Source: Acidobacteriota bacterium (lineage in GTDB: Bacteria; Acidobacteriota; Blastocatellia; RBC074). Taken from it: DNA of 64,000 nt. The notes beneath the pieces were generated by a model, which saw nothing but the letters and a program-made list of their open reading frames with translations, was not told the origin of the DNA and did not search any database. A program made the translations under genes and the position numbers. The stretch covers positions 124,001 to 188,000 of the forward strand of contig JADJLO010000015.1 in NCBI GenBank assembly GCA_016710075.1. The letters are read 5' to 3'. Positions 44,989-54,558 of this stretch are shown piece after piece; within the stretch, counting starts at the first letter, position 1; each line of letters opens with the position of its first letter.

Positions 44989-45783
44989 TCTTCCCGCATC
45001 GATAATCTGGCTTTCGGATAAGAGCACCAGATTGGCGGCCGCGCCGAGCGGCACATAGGTGTCGACGGCCCGGACGGAGCGCATCTTTCCATGGAAGTCG
45101 TTTTCGGCAAGAGAAGCGATGACGGCATCGGCAATGCCGCCCGCGGTCGCTCTGCATTCATCGGCCACCAGTACGGCCCCGCACTCTTCGGCGTGATGTT
45201 TGACGGCATCGAGCGGCAATGGATTGAGCCACCGCAGGTCAAGAACGCGTGACTCGATTCCGTGTTTTTCCCGCAAAACCTTTGCTGCTCGCAGTGAGAG
45301 CCGCAGGCCATTGGCATAGCTGACAATCAACAGATCCTTTGCTTCTGGATGGTAGACGCCGATCTCGCCCGGCAGCAGGATTTCATCGGTTGGTGGGTAG
45401 TCGAACAGCCACCGGCTGTCGCCGTCTTCGTAGAGGTCCTTTTCGTGGTAGAGGGCGATAGGTTCAAGGGAGCAGATGACGCGGCCGGAGGTCTTTGCTG
45501 TTGAGATGCAGCCGCGCAGCATCCTTGCGGCATCGTCGCCACGTGAAGGGACACAAAGGATCAGACCCGGGATGTCTCGCAGCGCTCCGATTGAATTGTC
45601 GTTATGGAAGTGCCCTCCGAAACCTTTCTGATAAGCCAGACCGGCAACTCTAATGACCATCGGATTGGTGAATTGCCCCGAAGAGAAGAATGACAGCGAG
45701 CATGCTTCGCCGCGGATCTGATCGAGCGCATTATGCACGTATGCCAGATACTGGATTTCAGGTATCGGCAGCAGCCCGGCCAT
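44965..45783 (-). CDS. 2-oxoacid dehydrogenase E1 fusion, beta-type C-terminal part
   Basis: 272 residues corresponding to the second half of an E1 beta subunit: MAGLLPIPEIQYLAYVHNALDQI, GGHFHNDNSIGALRDIPGL, VSYANGLRLSLRAAKVL and VLVADECRATAGGIADAVI are typical of the transketolase pyrimidine and C-terminal domains. The frame joins the upstream gene (45561-47210) near 45785, where a single missing G restores continuity (GVAQE+AAMAGLL). The C-terminal residues EITKQTK and stop codon are read from repeat element F. Confidence 0.85.
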   Translation of the reverse strand: MAGLLPIPEIQYLAYVHNALDQIRGEACSLSFFSSGQFTNPMVIRVAGLAYQKGFGGHFHNDNSIGALRDIPGLILCVPSRGDDAARMLRGCISTAKTSGRVICSLEPIALYHEKDLYEDGDSRWLFDYPPTDEILLPGEIGVYHPEAKDLLIVSYANGLRLSLRAAKVLREKHGIESRVLDLRWLNPLPLDAVKHHAEECGAVLVADECRATAGGIADAVIASLAENDFHGKMRSVRAVDTYVPLGAAANLVLLSESQIIDAGREITKQTK

Positions 45784-47210
45784 GGCGGCTCCTGTGCGAC
45801 TCCCAGAATTGTCGTCTCATCGAGCAAGGTATCGAAGATCCGGGCAATGCCGAACTTTTTCTGCAGACTCGCCGTGACGTAATAAACTCCGCCCTTTTTG
45901 GCGACATCCTCGCCGAAAGCTATTATCTCGGGATGGCGCAGCATCTCATCGGCGAGCGCCGAGTTGATGTGAGCAGCCATGGTCCGCTTGGTCGGAGTTG
46001 TCGTTTTCTCGGGCAGGGCGTTATCGAACAGCTTCAATCGGCTTTCAGGCGAAGCCTGAATCCTGGCTGTCTCCCTGATCTTCTTTTCATCATAGGGCGC
46101 CAGTGGTTCGATGATCTGGGGAACGCTGATCAGTTTGGGCCTGGTCACGACCTGATCGAGCTTCTGATCGATCTCCGAGCGGAGCCGTTCAACCATCCCG
46201 CGAAGCTCGTCAGGAGTCGCCGCGCCGGTTTCAATCAGTCTCCTTGCATTGTTCAGAATCGGATCACGGGATTCCGCATCGGATATTGCCTCCATAGTTC
46301 GATAGGTCGTCTCGACATCGGTCCCGGCGTGTCCCCAGAGACGAGTCGTATGAAGATGCAGAAATACCGGCGCTCGCATCTTGCGGCAGGCGGCTACGGC
46401 CTCTTCCGCAGTATTCCAGATTTCATCCAGTGTGCCCTGGGCTTCGAAATATTGCAGATGCGGCAGATTGCAGAATGAGTCGTGAATCCAGTTTCGCGGA
46501 GTCTCGACGGAAATGCCGATTCCATTATCTTCGCAAAGAAAGATAATCGGCGCGGAGCCGCCTCGACGGACGGTATATCGCGCGGAGTTGATGCCGGCAA
46601 GCGCCGTTGCATGGTTGGCTGATGCATCCCCGAAGGAACAACAGACTATCGAATCATCGCTCAGACCTCGGCTCTCACCGATCCTGCGTGCCGTACGCAG
46701 GGCAAAGGCGAGTCCGGACGCTTTGGGAAGATGCGAGGCGATGGTGCTTGTCTGTGGGGGCACCCAGAGAGGCTTGCTCCCCCAGACCTTGTGTCGCCCT
46801 TGTGCGATCGGATCTTCCGCTGACGCCGCAAAAGAGAGGAGGGTATCGAGTATCGGGTCGCAGCCTTCGAGCTTGCGCGAACGCGCCATCATTAGACCGC
46901 CCGCTCGATAATGCAGAAAACAGGGATCGTCAAGCCGCAGCAGCGCGCCGATGACTGCATTGTTTTCATGTCCTGCGCTGGAGATGGTGTAAAAACCCTG
47001 GTTTCTTTTCTTCAACTCTCTGGCGGCCACATCCAGCAGCCGGCTGATTAACTGATCTTCAAATATCTCGAGGGCCTGTCTAACAAGGAGGCTGCTGCCT
47101 GGACTCAACAGCGTTTCCACTGTCAGTTTCTGTCCGGCCGGGTGAGCATTGGCTAGATAGTTGTCAATGTTGTTCTGAACTATTTCAACTCGTGTTGCTG
47201 GTGCTGACAT
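45561..47210 (-). CDS. 2-oxoacid dehydrogenase E1 fusion (alpha plus start of beta), frameshifted
   Basis: The alpha half occupies about residues 1-330: SSAGHENNAVIGALLRLDDPCFLHYRAGG and the thiamine-diphosphate motif CCSFGDASANHATALAGINSA, then ETTYRTMEAISDAESRDPI. The beta half starts near residue 400 (AAHINSALADEMLRHPEIIAFGEDVAKKGGVYYVT). After GVAQE the frame breaks; the rest is in another frame (44965-45783). As a single protein of about 745 residues it resembles fused branched-chain or 2-oxoisovalerate-type E1 enzymes that work with E2 and E3 to make acyl-CoA. Neither E2 nor E3 is nearby. Confidence 0.87.
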   Translation of the reverse strand: MSAPATRVEIVQNNIDNYLANAHPAGQKLTVETLLSPGSSLLVRQALEIFEDQLISRLLDVAARELKKRNQGFYTISSAGHENNAVIGALLRLDDPCFLHYRAGGLMMARSRKLEGCDPILDTLLSFAASAEDPIAQGRHKVWGSKPLWVPPQTSTIASHLPKASGLAFALRTARRIGESRGLSDDSIVCCSFGDASANHATALAGINSARYTVRRGGSAPIIFLCEDNGIGISVETPRNWIHDSFCNLPHLQYFEAQGTLDEIWNTAEEAVAACRKMRAPVFLHLHTTRLWGHAGTDVETTYRTMEAISDAESRDPILNNARRLIETGAATPDELRGMVERLRSEIDQKLDQVVTRPKLISVPQIIEPLAPYDEKKIRETARIQASPESRLKLFDNALPEKTTTPTKRTMAAHINSALADEMLRHPEIIAFGEDVAKKGGVYYVTASLQKKFGIARIFDTLLDETTILGVAQEPPWPGCCRYLKSSIWHTCIMRSIRSAAKHARCHSSLRGNSPIRWSLELPVWLIRKVSEGTSITTIQSERCETSRV

Positions 47211-47273
47211 GACGATTAGTTAGGAAAAGCTGTTTGTAATTAATGGTTGACTGAACACTATGGCTTGCCGTCC

Positions 47274-48368
47274 TCATCTTTCTTTTTTGAGAAGAATTTT
47301 TCTCCAAAGATAGAGACCCAGCGGGAAAAGTATGGTTGCCCAGAGCCATTGCCAGTACTTTCCAACGAACCCCTTGATTCTATCGGCGACTGTCACTTCG
47401 ATCTCGATTTCCTTGCTGAAGGTATGCAATGATCTGAGTCGCTCCTTGCCCTTGTCTTCAATGATGACATTGAGTGTCAGGTTGAGACGCTGCACCCCCG
47501 GCGAGGTCGCCATGATATTCCACTTCCACATTGTGTCTTCCGACTTGCTGACGAGTTGTCGTTGAGGCGTGACTGCTGTGATCTCGAATCCGGGGCCAGT
47601 CAGTGTCGCTTCCATGTAATCCGAGATTTTGATCTGAGCTGTCTCAATTCTGCCCGGCTCGCTGATAGCCTGTTTGAGCTCCTCTATGGTCTTTGATGGT
47701 GAAAGTAGAAGCTCGATTCCGGCAACCTGGTCCAATCTCATTACGCTCGGCGAGTTGAAGGCGATATTGCCGGGACGCAGGTTTTTAAAAATTTCATCAA
47801 TATCACTGCTGGATGTCGATGACTGTGGCGTTGGCGATGGGGCCGGCGCAGGTGCAGGTTGAGGAGTCGCCGATGTTGAGGGAGGAGTCTCTCCCGCTGT
47901 CGGTGGGCGTTCAACTTTTATTTTTCCGGGTGTGCCCGAAGTTGTCGGAACAGGTATCGGAAAAGGTCTGATAGAGGGAGGCGGAGGCGGAGGCGGCTGG
48001 ATGATCGGTTTGGGCTTTTCATTCTCATCGGACTTAAAGAATAAAATATTCTGAAGAGCCAGGTCATAACGACTGCTGCGCCCTGGTGCAACGATGATTT
48101 CCTTGATCTCCTCAACCTCTATCCTTCTTAGATAAACCTTGAGATTGTATCTGCCGCGGGGCACCTGGATTACATAGTTGCCGTCGGAATCGGAGTCGCT
48201 TTTGAACACCTCATTCGTTTCAAGATTGGTCAACTCGACGCGGTAATTGGAGGCTGGCTTACCCTCCACCGTCAGTCTGCCCCCAATCCTGATTCCGGCC
48301 TGTTGAGTCATGCCTGTCGAAAGGATTACGGCAATTATCAGAAATGATTTGATTAACGGGGATATCAT
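47274..48368 (-). CDS. Exported membrane protein with carboxypeptidase-regulatory-like domain
   Basis: 364 residues from ATG 48368 (GAGGAA upstream). After a signal peptide (SPLIKSFLIIAVILSTGMT), residues ~25-95 form a CarboxypepD_reg-like beta domain (GGRLTVEGKPASNYRVELTNLET..DGNYVIQVPRGRYNLKVYL). A Pro/Thr/Ser-rich linker with a run of eight prolines follows (about 110-200), then a second beta domain (from about residue 215) and a C-terminal membrane helix with basic tail. A surface-exposed, membrane-anchored role is likely. It lies 63 bases upstream of the E1 gene. Confidence 0.7.
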   Translation of the reverse strand: MISPLIKSFLIIAVILSTGMTQQAGIRIGGRLTVEGKPASNYRVELTNLETNEVFKSDSDSDGNYVIQVPRGRYNLKVYLRRIEVEEIKEIIVAPGRSSRYDLALQNILFFKSDENEKPKPIIQPPPPPPPSIRPFPIPVPTTSGTPGKIKVERPPTAGETPPSTSATPQPAPAPAPSPTPQSSTSSSDIDEIFKNLRPGNIAFNSPSVMRLDQVAGIELLLSPSKTIEELKQAISEPGRIETAQIKISDYMEATLTGPGFEITAVTPQRQLVSKSEDTMWKWNIMATSPGVQRLNLTLNVIIEDKGKERLRSLHTFSKEIEIEVTVADRIKGFVGKYWQWLWATILFPLGLYLWRKILLKKER

Positions 48369-48763
48369 ATTTCCTCGATTTATTTTCGCAAACATTCAGA
48401 CAGAGAGAAACTGAATTAAAGATCTTTCGTGCTTGATGCGGAATCATGCAAGTCGGGATTACCTGCGAAAGATAACACGATACACTGCAAAAGCTAAGCC
48501 GCCGTTTGACATGATTTTAAAACCTTTTTAATACCCTTGATGATAGTTTACCGACGGCGTTGGGGGGGGACCGGGGGCGGGCCGCTGAAAAAGGTTGGGG
48601 GCGTCCCCCCCAAAAACGCCCCCGGGGGGGGGGGGGGGGGGTCCCGGGCCCCGACGGGGGGGGGGGGGGGGGGGGGGGCGGGGGGGGGGGCGGGGGGGGG
48701 GGGGGGCGGGAGGGATTAAAGTCCCTCTTGGCTTGGTGGCGTTGAGCGTGCTAATGTTTCGGT
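48369..48763. other. Intergenic region with extreme poly-G block
   Basis: About 395 bases with no credible gene. From about 48555 to 48715 the sequence is almost pure G with short C and A interruptions, including runs of 15 or more G. Frames read through it encode only Gly/Arg and are not genes. Upstream, an imperfect hairpin (CTTTCG..CGAAAG) lies near 48423-48471 and may belong to the promoter region of the preceding minus-strand gene. The poly-G run resembles dark-cycle or low-quality read artefact, but an unusual genuine G-rich repeat cannot be ruled out. Confidence 0.7.
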
Positions 48764-49387
48764 ATGAATAGTCGTAAGTCAGCCACGCAGCAGCCGATTA
48801 CCCCTGAACAGGTCATCTCCGGGTACAAGCACGGCTATTTCCCGATGTCGAGGGGCAGGTTGGGAAAGATCGACTGGTTTTTGGCGGAGCCGCGAACCAT
48901 CATCCCTCTTGATGACCGGTTTCACGTCAGAAGGTCGCTCAGGAAATTTACCGGAAAATCCGGTTATCAGATCAGCTTTGACACCGATTTCCCGGCAGTC
49001 ATCCGTGCCTGTGCGCGCCACGATGAAGTAGACGATGAGGAAGTCTGGTTGAGCGAAGAGATGATCAACTTATACATCGAGCTTTTCAGCCGCGGATTCG
49101 CTCATTCAGTCGAAGTCTCTCAAGATGGGATGCTTGTCGGGGGGCTTTACGGTATCGCTTTAAGAGGCGCTTTTTTTGGGGAATCAATGTTCAGCCGCGC
49201 CACTTCAGCTTCTCAGGTGGCGCTTGTCGCTCTTGTCGGAAGGCTGCGTGAGCGGGGGTACCGGCTGCTCGATGCCCAGATGCGGACGTCACACATCGGT
49301 TATTTCGGAGCTCTCGATCTGACGCACGATGAATATCTGGCCTTGCTCGCTGAGGCCATGCTTGATGACTGCAGATTTTCGGATTGA
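48764..49387 (+). CDS. aat: Leucyl/phenylalanyl-tRNA-protein transferase
   Basis: 207 residues. The signature features are YKHGYFPMSRGRLGKIDWFLAEPRTIIPLD, then EVSQDGMLVGGLYGIALRGAFFGESMFSRATSASQVALVAL and QMRTSHIGYFGA near the end, matching the Aat family. It adds Leu or Phe to N-terminal Arg/Lys of proteins, marking them for ClpS/ClpP degradation (N-degron pathway). The ribosome site is weak. It begins immediately after the poly-G block. Confidence 0.9.
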   Translation: MNSRKSATQQPITPEQVISGYKHGYFPMSRGRLGKIDWFLAEPRTIIPLDDRFHVRRSLRKFTGKSGYQISFDTDFPAVIRACARHDEVDDEEVWLSEEMINLYIELFSRGFAHSVEVSQDGMLVGGLYGIALRGAFFGESMFSRATSASQVALVALVGRLRERGYRLLDAQMRTSHIGYFGALDLTHDEYLALLAEAMLDDCRFSD

Positions 49388-49446
49388 ATCCAGGGCTTCA
49401 AAATTAATAGTCCAAAGTAAAATGTTTGAGGAGGATAATAATTTCC

Positions 49447-50211
49447 ATGCAGAGTGAAAAGTATATTCGCAGCAATGCCGGTCATATCGCCGATTATATG
49501 AAGGCGGATTTTGATTCGATCAAAGGGGTTGTGATTGCCGTTTTTGCAGGGTTGTTACTGATGTATGCGGGCTTTCAGGCCCTGCCGGAAGAGAGCACAC
49601 CGCTGCTGGCCAAGGTGATGTGCCTGCTGAGCCTGACGATTGCAACGGCGGGCGTGGGGGCTTACGCTGGACGCAGGCTGACAGGGCTGCTTCCTGCGAT
49701 CGGACTGCTGATTCTTTCGATCATCGGAATGTTCATCATCCGTTCAGCGGGCGGAGGCTTTGCGGCAACCGGACTGCTGATGGGCTGGGGCTTTATCAAC
49801 GGGATGATGCTCGGCCCGCTCGTGGCTTTTGCCGTCAGCGAGGAGGGGCCCGGGATCGTCCTGCAGGCATTGACCGGAACGACGGCCGTGATGCTGGTCA
49901 CCGGGGTCATCGCCATGGCTACCGGCATCAATTTCAGCTTCCTCATGCCGTTGCTGCTGATTGCACTGATCGGACTGATCGTTGTCGGGCTTGTCAGGAT
50001 CTTCGTCAAGTTCTCGCGCACCGTCAACCTTGTCTATTCGGGCATTGGCATGCTCGTCTTCTCAGGTTTCTTCCTGCTCAATTTCTTCAGGATCAGCCGG
50101 AGCGAGAATACATGGGAACGTGCGGTCGATTCGACCATCAGTCTCTACCTTTCATTCGCCAACTTCTTCACTATGCTGCTTCAGTTCATGCTCAGCTCAA
50201 GAAGGCGTTAA
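49447..50211 (+). CDS. BI-1-like (Bax inhibitor-1/YccA) membrane protein
   Basis: 254 residues from ATG 49447, with AGGAGG about 13 bases upstream. About seven hydrophobic segments (for example IKGVVIAVFAGLLLMYAGF, LLPAIGLLILSIIGMFII, VMLVTGVIAMATGI, FLMPLLLIALIGLIVVGLV, LVYSGIGMLVFSGFFLLNFF) with a C-terminal FANFFTMLLQFM match the YccA/BI-1 family. Members influence membrane homeostasis and stress tolerance; no specific partner here. The PrsW-like gene follows after 21 bases, suggesting co-transcription. Confidence 0.82.
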   Translation: MQSEKYIRSNAGHIADYMKADFDSIKGVVIAVFAGLLLMYAGFQALPEESTPLLAKVMCLLSLTIATAGVGAYAGRRLTGLLPAIGLLILSIIGMFIIRSAGGGFAATGLLMGWGFINGMMLGPLVAFAVSEEGPGIVLQALTGTTAVMLVTGVIAMATGINFSFLMPLLLIALIGLIVVGLVRIFVKFSRTVNLVYSGIGMLVFSGFFLLNFFRISRSENTWERAVDSTISLYLSFANFFTMLLQFMLSSRRR

Positions 50212-50232
50212 GCAGGTAGCAGGTAGACTGAT

Positions 50233-51333
50233 ATGACATCATTCGGTCTCTATGATCCGGCACGGGATTCCGGCGATGCTCCCAGATCTGTGGGTGCAGG
50301 ACTGCTTCTGGTAATGGGCTCGGTCGCCGGGCTCCTCGTGCTTGGACTGACTGTTTTCGACCTCGGTATGCCCATTGCCGCGATGAGCAGCCTCGTCGCC
50401 TTCATCCCTGCGATATTCTACCTCGCCATATTCCTCTGGCTCGATCGTTTCGATCCTGAGCCGCCAATCACGCTTCTCATCGCCTTCATCTGGGGCGCCA
50501 CGATTTCCATCTTTTTCTCGGCACTGGTCAATGACTTTTTTGGATACTTACTTGGTGAGCAGGCCGCCGGATTAATCTCCGCACCGTTTATCGAGGAGTT
50601 GTCAAAGGGGCTTGGCGTCCTGCTGGTGGCCATCCTGTTCAGGAGAGACTTCGACAGCGTCGTTGACGGCATAGTCTATGCGGGAGTCATCGCACTCGGA
50701 TTTGCCGCCATGGAAAATGTCGAATATTACGGCAGGAGTTTTGCCGATGGGGGCATTGATAAGCTTTTCAGCACATTCTTTGTCAGAGGGATCATGGCTC
50801 CATTCTCGCACGTTCTTTTCACCAGCATGACAGGGATCGGCATCGGAATAGCGCGCGAGAGTAACAAGTACCTGACGAAGATCACGGCCCCGATGATCGG
50901 GCTGTGCTGCGCCATGTTTCTGCATGCCTTCTGGAACCTGCTCGCCACTCTGGGAGGCGGGACTTTTCTTGTCGGTTACTTTCTGGTGCAGATACCCTTG
51001 TTCCTGACATTCGTCGCTTTGACATTCTATCTCGTCATGCGTGAGGGCCGGATCTTGCGCCAGACTCTTGCTTGCGAGGTCGAAAGGGGACTGATCAGTC
51101 ATCGTCAGCTTGAGATAACCATCTCGGTTTTCCAGCGGACAAGGTGGGTGGCAAGGGCTTTAAACAATCCTTCGACTTTCAATGCCCGCCGTAAATACCT
51201 GCGTTCGGTAGCTAAACTAGGCCTCTGCCACTGGCATCAGCAGCGAGCAGATGAAGTCAAAAGAATCTCCGCCAGCCTTCCGCTCATCGCCCAGCTCCAG
51301 GCCGAAGTCTTCTCACTTCGCGATCAGATTTAA
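50233..51333 (+). CDS. PrsW-family intramembrane metalloprotease
   Basis: 366 residues with about eight membrane segments. PrsW motifs are present: APFIEELSKGLGVLL (EExxK), GFAAMENVEYYG, HVLFTSMTGIGIGI and MFLHAFWNLLATL, which supply the metal- and substrate-interacting residues in the family. PrsW cleaves an anti-sigma factor in Bacillus, but acidobacterial members have unknown targets. The soluble C-terminal tail (about residues 280-366) is helical and highly charged. It ends just before element G. Confidence 0.88.
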   Translation: MTSFGLYDPARDSGDAPRSVGAGLLLVMGSVAGLLVLGLTVFDLGMPIAAMSSLVAFIPAIFYLAIFLWLDRFDPEPPITLLIAFIWGATISIFFSALVNDFFGYLLGEQAAGLISAPFIEELSKGLGVLLVAILFRRDFDSVVDGIVYAGVIALGFAAMENVEYYGRSFADGGIDKLFSTFFVRGIMAPFSHVLFTSMTGIGIGIARESNKYLTKITAPMIGLCCAMFLHAFWNLLATLGGGTFLVGYFLVQIPLFLTFVALTFYLVMREGRILRQTLACEVERGLISHRQLEITISVFQRTRWVARALNNPSTFNARRKYLRSVAKLGLCHWHQQRADEVKRISASLPLIAQLQAEVFSLRDQI

Positions 51334-51342
51334 AGAAATGCA

Positions 51343-51481
51343 GATTACGACACAGACGAAATAACCGAAACAGACGAAAAATTCTCAGGGGTTGAATGTT
51401 CCTTCCTTGATTTAGAAGTACGTTCACCGGGGGAGTTCTCGTCAAATGAACCCCTGAGAATTTTTCGTCTGTTTCGTAATC
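51343..51481. repeat. Intergenic inverted-repeat element G (longest arms)
   Basis: Positions 51366-51393 and 51449-51476 are perfectly complementary over 28 bases, with a 55-base interior. The outer part of the left arm starts GATTACGACACAG and the right arm ends CTGTTTCGTAATC. The convergent genes stop only 9 and 28 bases from its ends. This is the best-preserved copy. Confidence 0.93.
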
Positions 51482-51509
51482 TGTCTTTCTCTTTCTCTTC
51501 CTCTTCCAC

Positions 51510-54335
51510 CTACCATTTCACGGTTTCTGCGCGTCCGTAATAGATTCCATTGAAGAGGAATTTGAATGTCCCGTGAGGTTGAGAGCGGAAAGCGATCTCC
51601 GGGCCGTAAAGGAACAGTTTGCCTTTGCCGACATTGGCTTCGACAACGGCGACGCCGTCCTGAAGGTATTTCTGTCCCCATGCCCAGCCGCTGCGCAGCG
51701 GTTTGTCACTGTCAAACCATGCGACAGGGTTTACTCCATTCAAGGCGGCTTCGGGTTTCAGGCGGAACACGGGACTGTTGTCGAAGAAGAAGTCGATTTT
51801 ATCCGGCAATCCATAAGCCAGAGGGTTTGAATTATCGACTCTGGCCTGAAGGATGGAGCCGGGAATGTAAAACTTCTCGCGTGATAACGGGCGCTCATTG
51901 CCCTCAGGCGACTTCTCGATGAGGGAGTTGGCAATGGGGAGTCCGGCGTGATAAGCCAGACTCGTCGAGCTTCCAATGGTCAGGATGGATCCGCCTGCTT
52001 CGAGGAACTTCTTCAGTTCAGGGATGGTTTTAGCCGGTGTGATGTTGCCGAGCCACCCGCGGAACTCTTCGGGGATGGTCTCTGGATTGGGCATTCTACC
52101 AGCGAACGCATCTTCAGGATAGCCGACGGATGCACGTGAATCGAAGTTGGGGATGGCGCCGGTCACGAAGATCAGGACATCGAACTTGCTTGCCAGGTCG
52201 CCTGCATCGAGTGACTGCGGGTAGACGACGGTGAAAGGGAACTCGAATTTCTCAAGGACCCATCTGGTCCAGCCCGATGGCATGGAGCCTCCGAACCGAT
52301 CCCAGAGACCGATTCTCAAGGGTTTGAGCTTGAGCAGTTCGCCGGCAGGTTTTGCCGAGGTGGCATCGAAATTCAGACCCAATTCCTGCGCCAGCTTTTG
52401 AACTTTTGATGCTGTAGAGGCTTTCGATGGTATGAAGATGGTTCCCGCCTCATAGTTGCGGCCGCTCGAATTGAACGGTTGTTTGAGCCAGTAGACCTCC
52501 TCGCCATCCTTGAGCAGGCGATTGGTTGCAATGAAAGAATCATTGGTTTTATGGCTCAGCAGAAAGCCGGCGGCTTTGGGAAGAAGCGCTGCCTTGCCTG
52601 CCGGCACGGTCGCAAAGCCATTGAGCTTTTCGAACGGGCCTTCGAATCCATCCAGAATGCGATCGAATTTGACACCCATCTGATAGGCGAGCGTCCAGCC
52701 CGCGCTGTCATATGGGGGAATCGGCGGGCCGCCGGGATATTGAAAATCGTTGGGATGATCCTGCGGCTCGAACATATCCAGAACGTGCGGGCGGAATGAC
52801 TGAGCGGTCTTCACAACGTATGAACCGGCCGGATAGCTTTTGCCGCTGACCTGAAAATCGGTCTTTGCCAGGTGTACGGTGACTCCGGTCTTGATCAGCG
52901 CATTGACGAATTTTACTGCAGTCAGGAAATCGGGCTGATCCGATGGGATAACGTATCCCCGAGGGTCGCGGTTTTCCGGCGAGCGCATCATCTCAAGATA
53001 CCTGAGCGACTGGCCGCCATCTCTTCCTGCAGCGAACTGGTCGGCTGCGCCTCTCTGCTGCCCGCGCGGTGACTGCGGTTGATCCTTGTTCATCGCTGCC
53101 TGAGCTTCGGCGACTTTTTTCGGAGTCAGCGTCCAGTTGTCCCGGCTGCCGCGCTCGATCGAATTTTTGCCCATCTTGTAAATATTGAAGAGAAAATCTT
53201 CGCGATGCTTTGAAGCCACATCCAGAACGGCACGGTTGGCGGTGATCGAGTAATCGATCGACTGCCGGAAATGCCATTTCTGCGGCGTGATGGGGAAGGG
53301 ATAATCAGCCTTAGGCAGCAGTTTGTTGAGAACCAGCGGGATCTCGATTGGCGTGGGATTGCCAATGGTTTCGGTCAGCAACCCGATCATATTGTGAAAG
53401 TATACTGTTGTTCGCAGCCCTCCGTTCCACCACGTAGAGTAGCTCGACCCTGATCGCATTGTGACGCCCGGCTTGTCTTCGGCTATGAACCGCGAATGCA
53501 TTGCGGCGCCGACCAGGTCAATGCCGATCGGCACCAGCGGGTCGTAGTTGTAATTGAATGGATCCCGGAAAGGCGGAGCAAACATGACCGTCCCAACCGG
53601 ACCTGTCTGATGGTGATTGTAGACGATCTGCGGGAACCATTCGTGATAGAAAACCCGGTTGATGTTCTCTGATTCGGGCTGCGCCGACATGTAAAAATCG
53701 CGGTTGTTGTCATGGCCGATATATTTCTGATAGAGGCGCGGCAGATTGCCCGTCGAACGCTTCGTCTGATCCGGTTCGCGCATATACCAGTTCGACACCA
53801 ATTCCATGCCATCGGGATTCACCAGGCAGCCCAAAACGATATCGTCATCGAGAAATCTTCTAGTCTCGTCATCGTTGTTGCTGACGAGTTGCCAGATGGT
53901 TTCGATCAATTGCTGTGCACCGAGTACCTCGTTGGCGTGCAGGCCTCCGTCGATCCAGACAACAGCACGCCCTTCTTTCGCCAACTCGCGCGCCTGCTGG
54001 TCAGTCAGCCCGTCGGCAAGGGCCAGCTTTCTCGAGATTTCCCGATATCGATCGAGTTTTCCATGATTTTCCGGCGAAGTGATGATTGCCAGGTACATCG
54101 TCCGGCCCTCGGCGCTCTTTCCCATCTCCACCACTTTGAGCCGGTCGGATTCGGCGTCGAGCTTCTTGAGATAGGCTTCATACTGAGCGTAATTTGCCAG
54201 GCGGAAATCATCCCCGATATTGAAACCGAAATGTTCTTTCGGGGTAGTCAGTTTGGTTTGAGCCGCCCCCGCCGAAACCGTGAACAGACACAGAATCAAC
54301 GCCAGAACCGGACGCAAGAAAAGAATCCTTCGCAT
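51510..54335 (-). CDS. Secreted M14-family zinc carboxypeptidase-like peptidase
   Basis: 941 residues with a signal peptide (LALILCLFTVSAGAAQ). The M14 catalytic domain begins near residue 40. Metal-binding His133 and Glu136 are in WIDGGLHANEVLGAQQLIE; substrate-binding residues follow in NPDGMELVSNWYM and a later His lies in FPQIVYNHHQTGPVG. After about residue 400 the long C-terminal part contains beta-sandwich and glutamine-amidotransferase-like folds (e.g. DVLIFVTGAIPNFDS, GSILTIGSSTSLAYHAGLPI), typical of large acidobacterial M14 proteins. Probable role is digestion of external peptides. Confidence 0.9.
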   Translation of the reverse strand: MRRILFLRPVLALILCLFTVSAGAAQTKLTTPKEHFGFNIGDDFRLANYAQYEAYLKKLDAESDRLKVVEMGKSAEGRTMYLAIITSPENHGKLDRYREISRKLALADGLTDQQARELAKEGRAVVWIDGGLHANEVLGAQQLIETIWQLVSNNDDETRRFLDDDIVLGCLVNPDGMELVSNWYMREPDQTKRSTGNLPRLYQKYIGHDNNRDFYMSAQPESENINRVFYHEWFPQIVYNHHQTGPVGTVMFAPPFRDPFNYNYDPLVPIGIDLVGAAMHSRFIAEDKPGVTMRSGSSYSTWWNGGLRTTVYFHNMIGLLTETIGNPTPIEIPLVLNKLLPKADYPFPITPQKWHFRQSIDYSITANRAVLDVASKHREDFLFNIYKMGKNSIERGSRDNWTLTPKKVAEAQAAMNKDQPQSPRGQQRGAADQFAAGRDGGQSLRYLEMMRSPENRDPRGYVIPSDQPDFLTAVKFVNALIKTGVTVHLAKTDFQVSGKSYPAGSYVVKTAQSFRPHVLDMFEPQDHPNDFQYPGGPPIPPYDSAGWTLAYQMGVKFDRILDGFEGPFEKLNGFATVPAGKAALLPKAAGFLLSHKTNDSFIATNRLLKDGEEVYWLKQPFNSSGRNYEAGTIFIPSKASTASKVQKLAQELGLNFDATSAKPAGELLKLKPLRIGLWDRFGGSMPSGWTRWVLEKFEFPFTVVYPQSLDAGDLASKFDVLIFVTGAIPNFDSRASVGYPEDAFAGRMPNPETIPEEFRGWLGNITPAKTIPELKKFLEAGGSILTIGSSTSLAYHAGLPIANSLIEKSPEGNERPLSREKFYIPGSILQARVDNSNPLAYGLPDKIDFFFDNSPVFRLKPEAALNGVNPVAWFDSDKPLRSGWAWGQKYLQDGVAVVEANVGKGKLFLYGPEIAFRSQPHGTFKFLFNGIYYGRAETVKW

Positions 54336-54489
54336 GGGTAAACCTCTTGATTGATGGTGGTTATATCTGACCGAATATAAAACTATTTAAAGACTTATTG
54401 CAAAGGATATGACGGTGCTTTGTGAAGGCCGGTTACAGGATGAGAGAGTGCCTGCAGAATAACCGTATGGCCGATGATCATGCCGGGAT

Positions 54490-54531
54490 AAAAAAAGTGC
54501 GGCCGGAAGGTTGTTCAGGCCTTCCGGCCGC
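54490..54531 (-). terminator. Rho-independent terminator after the DUF5666 gene
   Basis: On the minus strand, GCGGCCGGAAGG pairs perfectly with CCTTCCGGCCGC (12 bp, loop 9 bases) and is followed by ACTTTTTTT. It is positioned 28 bases beyond the stop of the DUF5666 gene. Confidence 0.9.
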
Positions 54532-54558
54532 AGGGATCTCACGGTCAGGAACCGGAGC

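Noticed and set aside
48537..48745. Two overlapping Gly/Arg-rich open frames in the poly-G block
   Set aside because: They only reflect the G-run; no start signal or credible composition, so not genes.
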